A stretch of DNA of 64,000 bases from contig NZ_CP110224.1 of the NCBI RefSeq assembly GCF_026013645.1, positions 744,001 through 808,000 on the forward strand. The letters run 5' to 3'. The position numbers and the translations under genes were made by a program. Each line of letters begins with the position of its first letter. Position 1 is the stretch's first letter. The notes beneath the pieces were generated by a model. That model did not search any database. It saw only the letters and a program-made list of their open reading frames with translations, and had not been told where the DNA came from. Shown here piece by piece: positions 37,021 to 45,844 of the stretch. The DNA is from Virgibacillus natechei (lineage in GTDB: Bacteria > Bacillota > Bacilli > Bacillales > Amphibacillaceae).

Positions 37021-37899
37021 TTGAAGAAATGGTTTTTAGTACTTGTAGCTAGTGTAATAGCAATTGTGCTTGCGGCATGTAATGATTCAGCAGATCCAAC
37101 AGATAATTCGAGCAAGGATAATGAGATTGATTTGACAGCTGAGGAAGTCTACTCCAGGGCGTTAGAGACTTCTGAAGATATGGGGAGTGTCGAAGCAGCG
37201 ATTAATATGAAACAGGAAATTTCTGACGCAGAAGATGGTACGATTATAGAAAATACAGACAGTGATATAAATATGCAAATCATACTGGATCCATTTGCAA
37301 TGCATATGAAAGAAACAAGCAATATGGAATTGGAAGGAATAGGTGGGGATATTCCTGCAATGGATACAGAAATATACTTTGTTGATGACGGTATGTACAT
37401 ATATAATGATTATAGTGGAAATGATGGCGATTGGATGAAAAAAGTGGGTATTTCAGAGGATATGATGGAGGAAATGTCTGGTAAGCATCCAGACCCAAAT
37501 GAACAGTTAAAAGAGATTCAAAAATATGCGAATGACCTTTCCATTGAACAATTAAATGATGAAGTTATATTAAAACTGGATGCTGACGATGAGAAGTTTA
37601 ATGATTTTGTTGAAAAAATGGTTAAAGACAACCTGACCGAAGATGTCCTTGCCCAACTCGGTGAGGAAGTACAGACAGCTTTGCAAAGTATGGATGTTAA
37701 TAGTATGTCATTAGAAATTACCCTTGATAAAGAAACATTTGAGTTGAAAACCTACAATATGGATATGGAAATGACAATGGAATCCGGCGGGGAGAAAAAT
37801 AATATCGTGCAAGGCATGGAGTCCGAGTATTCCAATGTTAATAACGTTGACCCAATCGAGGTACCAGAAGATATTCAAGATGAAGCTATTGCTCAATAA
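37021..37899 (+). CDS. DUF6612-type lipoprotein, copy 1
   Basis: The 292-aa lipoprotein starts at TTG 37021 (RBS GAGGTGGAG) with signal peptide and lipobox 'IVLAACND'. The domain ('[20 protein letters not shown]', '[10 protein letters not shown]'-like segment, '[20 protein letters not shown]') resembles DUF6612, related in fold to LolA/LppX-like lipoproteins. A paralogue lies at 60525 with the same RBS arrangement. It has its own terminator. A link to the toxin genes is not evident. Confidence 0.8.
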   Translation: MKKWFLVLVASVIAIVLAACNDSADPTDNSSKDNEIDLTAEEVYSRALETSEDMGSVEAAINMKQEISDAEDGTIIENTDSDINMQIILDPFAMHMKETSNMELEGIGGDIPAMDTEIYFVDDGMYIYNDYSGNDGDWMKKVGISEDMMEEMSGKHPDPNEQLKEIQKYANDLSIEQLNDEVILKLDADDEKFNDFVEKMVKDNLTEDVLAQLGEEVQTALQSMDVNSMSLEITLDKETFELKTYNMDMEMTMESGGEKNNIVQGMESEYSNVNNVDPIEVPEDIQDEAIAQ

Positions 37900-37916
37900 A
37901 AGATACATATTTTAAT

Positions 37917-37949
37917 AAGACATACATCTCATGTGGAGGTGTATGTCTT
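37917..37949 (+). terminator. Terminator after DUF6612 lipoprotein gene
   Basis: A 10-bp perfect stem (37917-37926 with 37940-37949) extended by one more C-G pair next to the loop. Only a weak T-rich tail follows. Confidence 0.6.
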
Positions 37950-38037
37950 GATTTAGCAAGAGAGTTTAATTCATTTAGCGGATTTATATCTAAAAGGTAG
38001 TTAGCGAAGGGGATACGATGATAGTGGCAGCCAAAAC

Positions 38038-38474
38038 TGTCGAATGAGCGTTGGCGTTTTTTTAGCTCTGTTTTAATCGATGCAAGTGCACTCATAGAAT
38101 GTGCACGGTCCAGGTTTGTGATGGTTCTAAGTAAATGCGGCACGTTTTTGAATAAATTCGCCATACCGCCACCTTTATAGTCAATAAGTAGAAAGGCAAC
38201 TTCATAGGGATGAAAATTCACCGCAAGTCATGACTGTATGATTTCGGATTTACCGGAGCCGGTTGTACCTGCGACCAAAGTGAACCATATTAATCAATAT
38301 CAAAAGCTGTTTAAGCAGGGAGAAGCCAGTGAAGCCATGCCACATCTATTCCTGATTTCAGATGAATTCGCCGAATTGAAATCAGAGCAGCCGGATTTCA
38401 TGAAAGAAACTTGTTTCTACTGCCAGAATCGGGCGTTCACTCGGTATTCACCTTATCCTGGCAACACAAAAGCC
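38038..38474. pseudogene. essC fragment with an internal inversion
   Basis: 38038-38280, read on the minus strand, matches about 30266-30510 of essC: Walker A region then '[20 protein letters not shown]'. 38281-38474, read on the plus strand, matches about 30527-30717: '[20 protein letters not shown]' through Walker B. In essC these are adjacent and co-oriented, so the first part has been flipped in place. A short deletion after Walker A and an extra A after 'FMKE' break both frames. It is upstream of the second YwqH/YwqI/LXG set, matching the essC-to-toxin order of the original. Confidence 0.92.
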
Positions 38475-38538
38475 TGCATTCTAAAGAATATGCTGGCAGT
38501 TCAAAGTTTCAGAAACCTTAAGGGAGGACACTGATGAA

Positions 38539-38775
38539 GTGACAAAGGCAAAGTGGGAGGGCGATCAGGAGAATCAGTTTATAGCAAAGTATAACTCCTA
38601 TGGGGTTCTTGTAGGAATCTATGACTCTGATACAAGTAAAGCAAAAAATCAAATTGATGAAGATCTTGAGGTGGCAAGACAGGAAAAGGCTCAAGCAGAT
38701 ATGGGGCTGGAAAGTCTGCAAAGTACTCTGAATGGTATAGAATCTGATATCAAAGTGGCGAAGGAGGATTCATAA
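38539..38775 (+). pseudogene. N-terminally truncated YwqH-family copy
   Basis: The frame starts at GTG 38539 inside the equivalent of codon 64 of the gene at 32729 and is identical from 'TKAKWEGDQENQF' to the stop. AAGGGAGG lies 13-20 bases upstream, so some translation is possible. The lost part is the first helix, so the product (78 aa) is probably not functional. It directly precedes the intact YwqI-type copy. Confidence 0.75.
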
Positions 38776-38777
38776 GT

Positions 38778-39071
38778 ATGGCTGAAGAAGTTGGTATTAA
38801 AATCAGTGAATTCAACTCGAATATTTCCAATCTAAGATCGGCAGTTTCCAGTATTAATAGCAGCATCAAGTTAACCCGGGAATTTGAAAAAACGGATCTT
38901 AAGCCATTTATGGATGATCTGGAAACAACGATTGAAGCCATCAAGTTGTTAGAAAGATATAAGCAGATGATAGATTCCGACATTCAAGCGCTGGAGAATG
39001 TCGGCAAAGAAATGGTAGAAAATGATGAGCAACTGGCTAAAGTAAGTGGCCCGCAACCAATGCGTGCTTAA
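38778..39071 (+). CDS. YwqI-family (DUF5344) protein, second copy
   Basis: The 97-aa product has the same amino-acid sequence as that of 33154; the few base differences cluster in the last 50 bases and are silent. RBS AAGGAGG is conserved. It precedes LXG toxin 2 by 13 bases. Its retention unchanged, next to a truncated YwqH-type gene, points to a very recent duplication or gene conversion. Confidence 0.85.
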   Translation: MAEEVGIKISEFNSNISNLRSAVSSINSSIKLTREFEKTDLKPFMDDLETTIEAIKLLERYKQMIDSDIQALENVGKEMVENDEQLAKVSGPQPMRA

Positions 39072-39084
39072 AGGGGGGTAACGA

Positions 39085-40650
39085 ATGGAGAATAAAGTGG
39101 ATATATCCGAGGTAACCGATTTTTCGAATGACTTGCAAGAAGCTTCCGCAGATTTTCGATCCCAGTTAGACAAAGTGCAAGAAAGTATTGAAGCGATTAA
39201 TGGTATGAGCTCCTTTTCCGGAAAGGCGGCAAAGGAAGCGAAAAACTATTTTGGTGAAATGCACATAACCATATTGGAATCGTTTAAAGGATTGTTTGAT
39301 GATCTTGAAGCAAATTTGGAGCAGCATATGGAGGCATTCAGGTCCGAAGTAGATGTTAGTGAGTCTGCCGTCATTAAGAGTACTTATTTGCAAGATGTTC
39401 AAGAAGACATTAATGAAGTGTTTGAGGATTTGGAGAAACAGGACGAGATTATCCATGATACAATTCAAGAGGTGTCCGATATTTCCTCTGCTACTCCTCC
39501 TTCATTTTCGGATGTAAATGAGTACAAAAACAAGACGATTAAGAAACTGAAGGAAGTGGATGAAGACTTAGCTTCGTTCAACAATAAAGGTGATGAAACA
39601 GATGTGAAAGCGATCATGAACCAGATTGAGACAGCTATGACTAATGCGAAATCGAGTGAAGGGAAAGCGCGGTTTGCGGATTTTGAAGGGGCTTCTCAAG
39701 GTAGTGTGTTGGCGGAGTTGCGGGGTTATAATGAGGGTAAGAAAGAAGAACGAAAAGAAGAGATTGAAAAAGCGAGGGAAGCAAAGGATGCAGAATCAAA
39801 AAATTTAAATGATGAAGCGGCAGACATATTAAATATGGCGTTTAATGATTTAGAAGAGGGAGAAATAGACAGGCAAAAATACATGAATGTTCTGAACGGA
39901 CTTAAGAACTTTGACAAAGATGTTAGCGAAGGTAAGGAAGACATCGAAGTTTCACCGGAACTCATTGATTATATAAATGAAAATGAAAACACGGATGATG
40001 TTATAGATACTTCTGGAAAAATGACAAAACATGGAATAACGGCTGCTACTTTTTTAAAAGCATATGGCTTATACAAAGAAGGATTTGAAATTAAGAAATA
40101 TGAGACAAAAGGGAAACAAATGATCCGGTATAGAGTGCATAATCCTGAGACTGCGGGTATGAGTAAATCGACTAAACGAGATACTAAAATATATGATAAA
40201 AAGTATGTGAACCAACAGGTGAAGAGAGGAAAGTCTGGAGATAAAATACCTATTGCAGATAAAGTGAACGCTAAGGCAGGAGCTGTAAGTGGACTAAAAA
40301 CGAAAGCTGGTTGGTTAGGTGTTGCAATTGATACAGGATTGAATGTAAAAGACAATATAGAAGATGGTGAGTCTGCCCAGAGAATAGTTGGTGATGCAGG
40401 TGTTGATGTCGGCATTGGTGCGGTGTCATTAGCCGGAGCCGGAGCCGCTGCAGCATTTGCGGTAGGTACTATTGGGGCACCAGTATTAGCAGGTGCAGCC
40501 GTGGGAATTGGAGCATCTTATGTGATTTCCGGTTTGGCGGGAATAGAGATTGGTGGAAAAAGTGTCACTGATCATGTTAAAGATGGTGTTCAAGGTGTCG
40601 CTAATGGTGTCAAAAGTGGTGTGGAAACAGTTGCAGGTTGGTTTAAATAA
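39085..40650 (+). CDS. LXG polymorphic toxin 2 with Gly-rich membrane-type tail
   Basis: The 521-aa protein shares residues 1 to about 215 (LXG domain) with toxins 1 and 3. The C-terminal part has a basic hinge ('GMSKSTKRDTKIYDKKYV'), then a long Gly/Ala-rich hydrophobic stretch (about residues 425-480, 'AVSLAGAGAAAAFAVGTIGA') and an amphipathic end 'VKSGVETVAGWFK'. This is the look of a membrane-permeabilising toxin, as in TspA of Staphylococcus. The 'GWFK' end resembles the ends of the repeat proteins at 53279 and 56974. RBS AAAGGGGGG. A membrane protein follows after 41 bases. Confidence 0.85.
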   Translation: MENKVDISEVTDFSNDLQEASADFRSQLDKVQESIEAINGMSSFSGKAAKEAKNYFGEMHITILESFKGLFDDLEANLEQHMEAFRSEVDVSESAVIKSTYLQDVQEDINEVFEDLEKQDEIIHDTIQEVSDISSATPPSFSDVNEYKNKTIKKLKEVDEDLASFNNKGDETDVKAIMNQIETAMTNAKSSEGKARFADFEGASQGSVLAELRGYNEGKKEERKEEIEKAREAKDAESKNLNDEAADILNMAFNDLEEGEIDRQKYMNVLNGLKNFDKDVSEGKEDIEVSPELIDYINENENTDDVIDTSGKMTKHGITAATFLKAYGLYKEGFEIKKYETKGKQMIRYRVHNPETAGMSKSTKRDTKIYDKKYVNQQVKRGKSGDKIPIADKVNAKAGAVSGLKTKAGWLGVAIDTGLNVKDNIEDGESAQRIVGDAGVDVGIGAVSLAGAGAAAAFAVGTIGAPVLAGAAVGIGASYVISGLAGIEIGGKSVTDHVKDGVQGVANGVKSGVETVAGWFK

Positions 40651-40691
40651 GTTATATATATGAATAAGTTTTTATAAAAAAGGAGGAAAAG

Positions 40692-41417
40692 ATGAAAATA
40701 GATCCAGAAACTAGACACCAGAACCTAGCTCAACATGTTAAGCAACAATTAGAATTTATCTCTGTAGAGGATGTTAGATCGTCCGTAATAGTAATGGTCC
40801 TTGTTATATACGATGCGCCTTTACTTTTAGGATTATTAAGTATATTTAAACTTGAATTTTTATGGATTGTCTCGCCTTTTATTCTTATCCTTCATTTATG
40901 GGGGATAAGACTTATTATCAAAAATCCTTATTCTACACAGTTTGAAATGATTTTATTTATGGGGATATGGGGTTTGTTCGGGGCAATTTCCTTTTTTGTT
41001 ATGGTACAGGGAATGTCGTATTATACGCTTCATATTACCTCTGTCTTTTACTATATCATTATAAATTTGACGGCTATCCTGTTGACGTATATCCTGGTAA
41101 AATACCAAATTGATAAATATGCTGGTGACCCTACGAAGGAAAAGAAAAGTGGAAACCAATCAAAATATTTGGGGTTATTAACTATTGCCCCGGCAATAGG
41201 GTATATTTTAGCTCAAAGTGTACAAGAAACGGTTGTTTTAAAACATGTTTTCTCATTAATCGTTGTATATTTTTTCGCCATTTTTTTGGTGTATGCAGCA
41301 GCAAAGTTTTTACATCGATACTTTTTTATGCGAGAGAATATGGATTATGTAAACTATCATCCGCTTTCCAACAAGGAAAAGAAAAAAATTATTAAACAAG
41401 GAGTTGAGATAAAATAA
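40692..41417 (+). CDS. Polytopic membrane protein, candidate immunity for toxin 2
   Basis: The 241-aa protein has about six membrane helices, starting with 'SSVIVMVLVIYDAPLLLGLL', and a basic C-terminus. AAAGGAGGAAAAG precedes ATG 40692. It lies directly after toxin 2 and overlaps the DUF4176 gene by one base, so the three form a cassette. No known family is recognised. A membrane-located immunity protein fits the predicted membrane-active toxin; this is inference. Confidence 0.65.
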   Translation: MKIDPETRHQNLAQHVKQQLEFISVEDVRSSVIVMVLVIYDAPLLLGLLSIFKLEFLWIVSPFILILHLWGIRLIIKNPYSTQFEMILFMGIWGLFGAISFFVMVQGMSYYTLHITSVFYYIIINLTAILLTYILVKYQIDKYAGDPTKEKKSGNQSKYLGLLTIAPAIGYILAQSVQETVVLKHVFSLIVVYFFAIFLVYAAAKFLHRYFFMRENMDYVNYHPLSNKEKKKIIKQGVEIK

Positions 41418-41710
41418 TGGAGACACTATTACCAAACGGAACTATAGTCTTATTAAAAGGTGGAAATAAACGCTTAATGATTTATGGAAGAAAACAATTA
41501 GTTACAGGTGAGGAAGAGGATATTCAGACTCAGGGAGAGGAAATATCAGAACAAACGATGTATGATTATATTGGTGTTCCATACCCGGAAGGTTATATTA
41601 GTCAAGAGTACACTTATGCATTTAGTCATTCGGACATCATCGATATTATATTTCGGGGTTATGAAGATCAGGAAGAAGAGGAGTTCCAAAAAATCTTAAG
41701 ACAAGTTTAA
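41417..41710 (+). CDS. DUF4176 protein, copy 2
   Basis: The 97-aa protein ('LLPNGTIVLLKGGNKRLMIY', 'YDYIGVPYPEGYI', 'IIFRGYEDQEEEEFQ') is the most divergent of the three DUF4176 proteins here. It overlaps the preceding membrane-protein gene by one base (TAATG), so translation is coupled. A long terminator follows. Function of the family unknown. Confidence 0.82.
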   Translation: METLLPNGTIVLLKGGNKRLMIYGRKQLVTGEEEDIQTQGEEISEQTMYDYIGVPYPEGYISQEYTYAFSHSDIIDIIFRGYEDQEEEEFQKILRQV

Positions 41711-41758
41711 AAACATTAGAAAAAGAATATGAGTAATAAGGGGAGGAAAAATCTCCAG

Positions 41759-41824
41759 AAAATATAAAAAGAAGTTAAGTGGATCCATCATGTATTGGGT
41801 GACTTTAACTTCTTTTTATATTTT
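41759..41824 (+). terminator. Long-stem terminator closing the toxin 2 cassette
   Basis: A 20-bp perfect inverted repeat (41759-41778 with 41805-41824) around a 26-base loop. The 3' arm is T-rich and ends TTTT. Confidence 0.7.
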
Positions 41825-41924
41825 AAACTATTTTGGAATCTTGTAAGGTCTGCTGTAAGTATACCGGATCCGAAATATTCCAAGGCAATAAAAGATGCGC
41901 TTATTCAATCAAAGGAGTTTCTAA

Positions 41925-42327
41925 AGATGCTGATTATGTATAAGGCGGAGGTTGGGAACTTTCAGGTCTAGGGTTCTATTGAGGCTGGCAAGATGATATA
42001 GACAATGGAAAGACTGGGGGAGAAGCTTTAACCTAACCCACAATCTAGCAAATTTAGAAGGAAGCGCAGTTGGTGCTGTCGCGCTTGGATGTCAGTCCGG
42101 TAGTAGGCTGGGCTGCAGCTGCAGGTATTGGTATTAGTTTCGTTGCAACATTTACCTTTGAATATTTATACGATAATAATATATTTGGTATCCAGGATGG
42201 ATTAGATAAAGCGGGTCAGAAAATAGATGAATGGTGGAGTGATGGAAAAGAAGCTGTAAGTGACTTTTTTCAGAATCCAGGTGAATCGATTGCAAGTGGA
42301 TTTGATGCCATCAATCCTCTTACTTAA
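41925..42327 (+). pseudogene. Orphan LXG-toxin tail
   Basis: 42070-42327 encodes 'VVGWAAAAGIGISFVATFTF', 'EYLYDNNIFGIQDGLDKAGQ' and the end 'GFDAINPLT', clearly related to the end of LXG toxin 3 ('EFLYDRNVFGLQDGLDKVGD', 'VIAAINPFA'). Upstream (from about 41925) the relationship continues weakly with stops ('GKTGGEAL' against 'GKTVGQAV'). There is no LXG domain and no RBS. It is a displaced toxin C-terminus still sitting next to an immunity gene. Confidence 0.75.
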
Positions 42328-42357
42328 TTATGGAGTTGTATGGAAGGGGAATTTTGA

Positions 42358-43032
42358 ATGAAATGCACCGTGCGACGCACATCTAAAAATTTAAGGTATC
42401 GAATACTTACGATAAGAGGAGAGAAATATATCCTGGATATGGGAGGAGCCTCCCTATGGAAAATGTTGTTTCCTTTTTTCTACTGGCTGCTTCCTAATCG
42501 CGTGTATAAAGTGGAGAAACCAGAAATTGTCGAACAATTAACAGCTTCCACTGTAAAGGAAAAAATGGGTTCTTCCCAATTTTTATGGACGATTGTAGCG
42601 TCGATTATGGCTAGTATTTTAAGTCCTTTAGCCAATTATTTTGAGGTTGATATTCCGATTTATATAAATGTGATTATTGTGGCAATTATTGTTGCTCTCA
42701 TGTTATTACTGATCTTTTCCGTGAGTCGAATGCTTAAAAAGAAAATGTATCAAATAATAGACCTTAGTCAATTATTTAAGGGTCAGTTATGGATTACGCC
42801 TGTTCCATTTAAATTTGTCTTTTTAGTTATATTTATGTATGTTGGCTGTCTTGGATTGGGTGTAATGGGAGCTGCAGCGTATATTCAATATGGTAATTGG
42901 CTTATATTGCTGTTCTCAATGATTCTTATATTTGTTGGAATCGTTATGCCCAGTCTTATAACAATAATTGAAGGCAATACAAGGGTCAAGTTCCTGGGCG
43001 GCAAAAGGGCAAAAGTTTTTCCGCATAATTAA
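42358..43032 (+). CDS. DUF443 membrane protein, immunity to the orphan toxin tail
   Basis: The 224-aa protein has the DUF443 pattern: a short N-terminal beta part ('RYRILTIRGEKYILDMGG'), 'LFPFFYWLLPNRVYKVEKPE', and five membrane helices. In Staphylococcus aureus, DUF443 proteins (TsaI) neutralise the T7SS toxin TspA at the membrane. Here it follows a TspA-like orphan tail by 30 bases. GGAAGGGG precedes ATG 42358. A paralogue lies at 45073 after the intact toxin 3. Confidence 0.8.
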   Translation: MKCTVRRTSKNLRYRILTIRGEKYILDMGGASLWKMLFPFFYWLLPNRVYKVEKPEIVEQLTASTVKEKMGSSQFLWTIVASIMASILSPLANYFEVDIPIYINVIIVAIIVALMLLLIFSVSRMLKKKMYQIIDLSQLFKGQLWITPVPFKFVFLVIFMYVGCLGLGVMGAAAYIQYGNWLILLFSMILIFVGIVMPSLITIIEGNTRVKFLGGKRAKVFPHN

Positions 43033-43086
43033 GCTGCATGGGTTTTCAGGTTGTGAGCGAAAATGAATCAGGAGAGGAGAATCACC

Positions 43087-43398
43087 ATGTTACCAATTGG
43101 ATCAATTGTATATTTGAGAGAAGGAACTAGTAAAATTATGATCTTGAACCGGGCTCCGATTCTTCCGTCAGAAGAAACGGAAGTTGAGGGGATCTGGTAT
43201 GACTATTCAGGATGCTTTTATCCGCAAGGTTTGAATCCCAATAATGTTTTCTATTTTAATGAAGGGAATATCGATGAAGTGGTCTTTGAAGGTTTTAAGG
43301 ATGAAGAAGAGGAGCGTTTCCAAAAACTTTTCCAGGACTGGCAGGAAGAAAATAAATCAAATATCAAAAAGGGAACCGTTACGGGACCGTTGGAATAA
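43087..43398 (+). CDS. DUF4176 protein, copy 3
   Basis: The 103-aa protein ('LPIGSIVYLREGTSKIMILN', 'WYDYSGCFYPQGLN', 'EVVFEGFKDEEEERFQ') is close to copy 1. GAGAGGAG fits ATG 43087, so the in-frame upstream start at 43063 is not used. It follows the DUF443 gene, completing an orphan cassette of toxin tail, immunity and DUF4176. A terminator follows. Confidence 0.82.
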   Translation: MLPIGSIVYLREGTSKIMILNRAPILPSEETEVEGIWYDYSGCFYPQGLNPNNVFYFNEGNIDEVVFEGFKDEEEERFQKLFQDWQEENKSNIKKGTVTGPLE

Positions 43399-43419
43399 AA
43401 CAAAATGTAATAGTTATTG

Positions 43420-43448
43420 AAGAAGCATACGAATGATATGCTTCTTTT
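43420..43448 (+). terminator. Terminator after DUF4176 copy 3
   Basis: Perfect 10-bp stem (43420-43429 with 43437-43446), 7-base loop, 3' end CTTCTTTT. Confidence 0.8.
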
Positions 43449-43557
43449 GTTTAGGGCTTACATATGTCTGATACAGTATCTATCACTCTTGAATGTTCTT
43501 TTTGTCAAAACTCTGGAATTAATATAAAACAGGATAGATCCGTATGCTACCAATTCT

Positions 43558-45027
43558 TTGAATGACTTGCAAGAAGCTTCCGCAGATTTTCGATCCCAGT
43601 TAGACAAAGTCCAAGAAAGTATTGAAGCGATTAATGGCATGAGCTCCTTTTCGGGAAAAGCCGCCAAAGAAGCGAAAAACTATTTTGGTGAAATGCACAT
43701 AACCATATTAGGATCGTTCAAAGGTTTGTTTGATGATCTTGAAGCAAATTTGCAGCAGCATATGGAGGCATTCAGGTCCGAAGTAGATGTTAGTGAGTCT
43801 GCCGTTATAAAGAGTACTTATTTGCAAGATGTCCAAGAAGATATTAATGGGGTATTTGAGGATTTAGAGAAACAGGACGAGATCATCCATGATACAATCA
43901 AAGAAGTGTCCGATATTTCATCCGCTACTCCTCCATCCTTTTCGGATGTAAATGATTACAAAAACAAGACGATTAAGAAACTGAAGGAAGTGGATGAAGA
44001 CTTAGCTTCATTCAACAATAAAGGTGATGAAACAGATGTGAAAGCGATCATGAACCAGATTGATACAGCTATGACTAATGCGAAATCGAGTGAAGGGAAA
44101 GCGCGGTTTGCGGATTTTGAAGGGGCTTCTCAGGGTAGTGTGTTAGGTAAGTTGCAGGATTATAATCAAGATAAGAAAGAAGAAGTGATGGAAAAGGCCA
44201 AGGATGCCAGGGATAGTGTGCTCCAAGACCAGAATAAACCTTCGTCAAGGGATGTTGTAAATAAAGCCTATCAAGAGTTTAAAGATGGGGATATAACTTA
44301 TGATCAATACACTGCTATATTGAATTCGGTCAAAAATACAAGTGGAAATATAAGTGAAGAAAAGATAAAAGAGAATACAACAGAGAGTTTTATAGAATAC
44401 TTGGAAGATCATGGTATGCTGGAAGATTATTTAGAGGAACATGAAACAGTTGCGAAATATGTAGTAGATAATATGCCTTCGATGCTTACGAAATATGTTC
44501 AGGGTAATGTCCCTATTTTCCTTGAAAAGTTAGGCTATGATAAGCTAAAGTTAGCTGAAAGGTTGATGGAATCTGATAAAATAGCAAGAGAAGTAGCAAA
44601 TAAAAGTGATCCTAAGTTTACTAGAGAAATCATGGAGACATTAAAAAAGTCTAGTCATTTTTATAAATATGCTGAATATTTAAAAGGATCAGGTTGGATA
44701 CTTGGAGGTGCGGGCTACATTTATGGCGCCTATGATGATGTTAAAAATAACGGTAAGACGGTAGGGCAAGCGGTTGCTCATGGTGGGACATCACTCGCAA
44801 TTGCAGTAGGAGCAGGATTGGCCATCTCCCCAGCCGGATGGGCCTTGGCAGCTGGTATAGGACTCACAGTAGCATTTGAATTCTTGTATGATCGCAATGT
44901 TTTTGGTCTCCAAGATGGTTTGGACAAAGTAGGCGATAAATTAAGTGAATGGGGAAGTAATGTGGCAGATGCAGTAGGCGAAGCTGTCAAAAATCCTGTG
45001 ATTGCAGCTATCAATCCTTTTGCTTGA
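43558..45027 (+). CDS. LXG polymorphic toxin 3 (TspA-like), N-terminus cut
   Basis: The 489-aa frame begins at TTG 43558 at the equivalent of codon 14 of toxins 1 and 2 ('NDLQEASADFRSQLDKVQES') and has no RBS; the bases before it are unrelated to the other copies. The LXG domain is otherwise intact. The unique part has helical regions and ends in a hydrophobic segment (about 400-460, 'GGTSLAIAVGAGLAISPAGW') and 'VIAAINPFA', a membrane-depolarising type of tail. A DUF443 gene follows after 45 bases, as in TspA-TsaI. Whether it is expressed is doubtful. Confidence 0.75.
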   Translation: MNDLQEASADFRSQLDKVQESIEAINGMSSFSGKAAKEAKNYFGEMHITILGSFKGLFDDLEANLQQHMEAFRSEVDVSESAVIKSTYLQDVQEDINGVFEDLEKQDEIIHDTIKEVSDISSATPPSFSDVNDYKNKTIKKLKEVDEDLASFNNKGDETDVKAIMNQIDTAMTNAKSSEGKARFADFEGASQGSVLGKLQDYNQDKKEEVMEKAKDARDSVLQDQNKPSSRDVVNKAYQEFKDGDITYDQYTAILNSVKNTSGNISEEKIKENTTESFIEYLEDHGMLEDYLEEHETVAKYVVDNMPSMLTKYVQGNVPIFLEKLGYDKLKLAERLMESDKIAREVANKSDPKFTREIMETLKKSSHFYKYAEYLKGSGWILGGAGYIYGAYDDVKNNGKTVGQAVAHGGTSLAIAVGAGLAISPAGWALAAGIGLTVAFEFLYDRNVFGLQDGLDKVGDKLSEWGSNVADAVGEAVKNPVIAAINPFA

Positions 45028-45072
45028 TAAGATAACACCGGATGGCACCGGGAAGGATAGGAGATTGTTTTA

Positions 45073-45711
45073 ATGACTGGCGAAGTAAAGCATTTAGCGA
45101 ACAATGAACGATATCGTATTTTAAAAATTGATGGAGAAACTTACATCATGGACATAGAGGGCTCCTTTTGGAAGATTATTTTTCCCTTTTTATTTTGGTT
45201 GCTCCCGAATCACGTGTTTAAAGTTAACAATCAGGCTCTTGTGGAACAGCTGCAGACCGAAAAAATGGAAAGGACAGGAGTGTCCGGCAGAGCTTCCATC
45301 ATAGGAACCGCCTATGCGGGCGGTGTGTTCTTATCACCATTAATGAATTATTTCGGCGTTCCCATGCCTCCACTGGTCAATATAGCATTGCTGATTCTTG
45401 CTTTAATACTGGTAGGTTTATTGTATTTTACCTTTAGTCGTAACCGTAAAAAGAAAATGTATGATGTTGTTGAACTTGAAGGTTTGCCCGGAGATAAATT
45501 ACGGATTCTACCTAGTTCTATAAAACAGGTTTTAAATGTATTGTTTAGTTATATATTTCTTTTGGGGATTTCTGTATTTTTTTTTCTAGGATACGTTGAA
45601 TCTGAAAATATTATGGTCTTAATTATTGCATCTGGAGGGATATTAGGATTCTTAATAATCAATCGTAAAGCGGTCAAAGAAGGGACTGCTACCGTGAAGT
45701 TTAAAGGATAG
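45073..45711 (+). CDS. DUF443 membrane protein, candidate immunity for toxin 3
   Basis: The 212-aa protein has 'RYRILKIDGETYIMDIEGSF', 'IFPFLFWLLPNHVFKVNNQA' and about five membrane helices, the DUF443/TsaI pattern. It follows toxin 3 with RBS AGGATAGGAG some 8-15 bases before ATG 45073. It is the paralogue of the protein at 42358, which serves a related tail. The toxin-immunity link is inferred from the TspA-TsaI precedent and gene order. Confidence 0.8.
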   Translation: MTGEVKHLANNERYRILKIDGETYIMDIEGSFWKIIFPFLFWLLPNHVFKVNNQALVEQLQTEKMERTGVSGRASIIGTAYAGGVFLSPLMNYFGVPMPPLVNIALLILALILVGLLYFTFSRNRKKKMYDVVELEGLPGDKLRILPSSIKQVLNVLFSYIFLLGISVFFFLGYVESENIMVLIIASGGILGFLIINRKAVKEGTATVKFKG

Positions 45712-45844
45712 AGAAGCAGCATAAGAAAATCTCCCCACATCCTGGTACCTTCGTTGCGCTCAGGCACTCCGCATCCAAGTAATCGTTTACGTGAACTATT
45801 ATCTCTGATACTCTAATATTTATATTGTGAATTTATGATAAGAG

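Noticed and set aside
37886..38221. Minus-strand frame of 111 codons that might be a new gene
   Set aside because: Most of it is the inverted essC fragment; the rest runs through the DUF6612 terminator. Not an independent gene.
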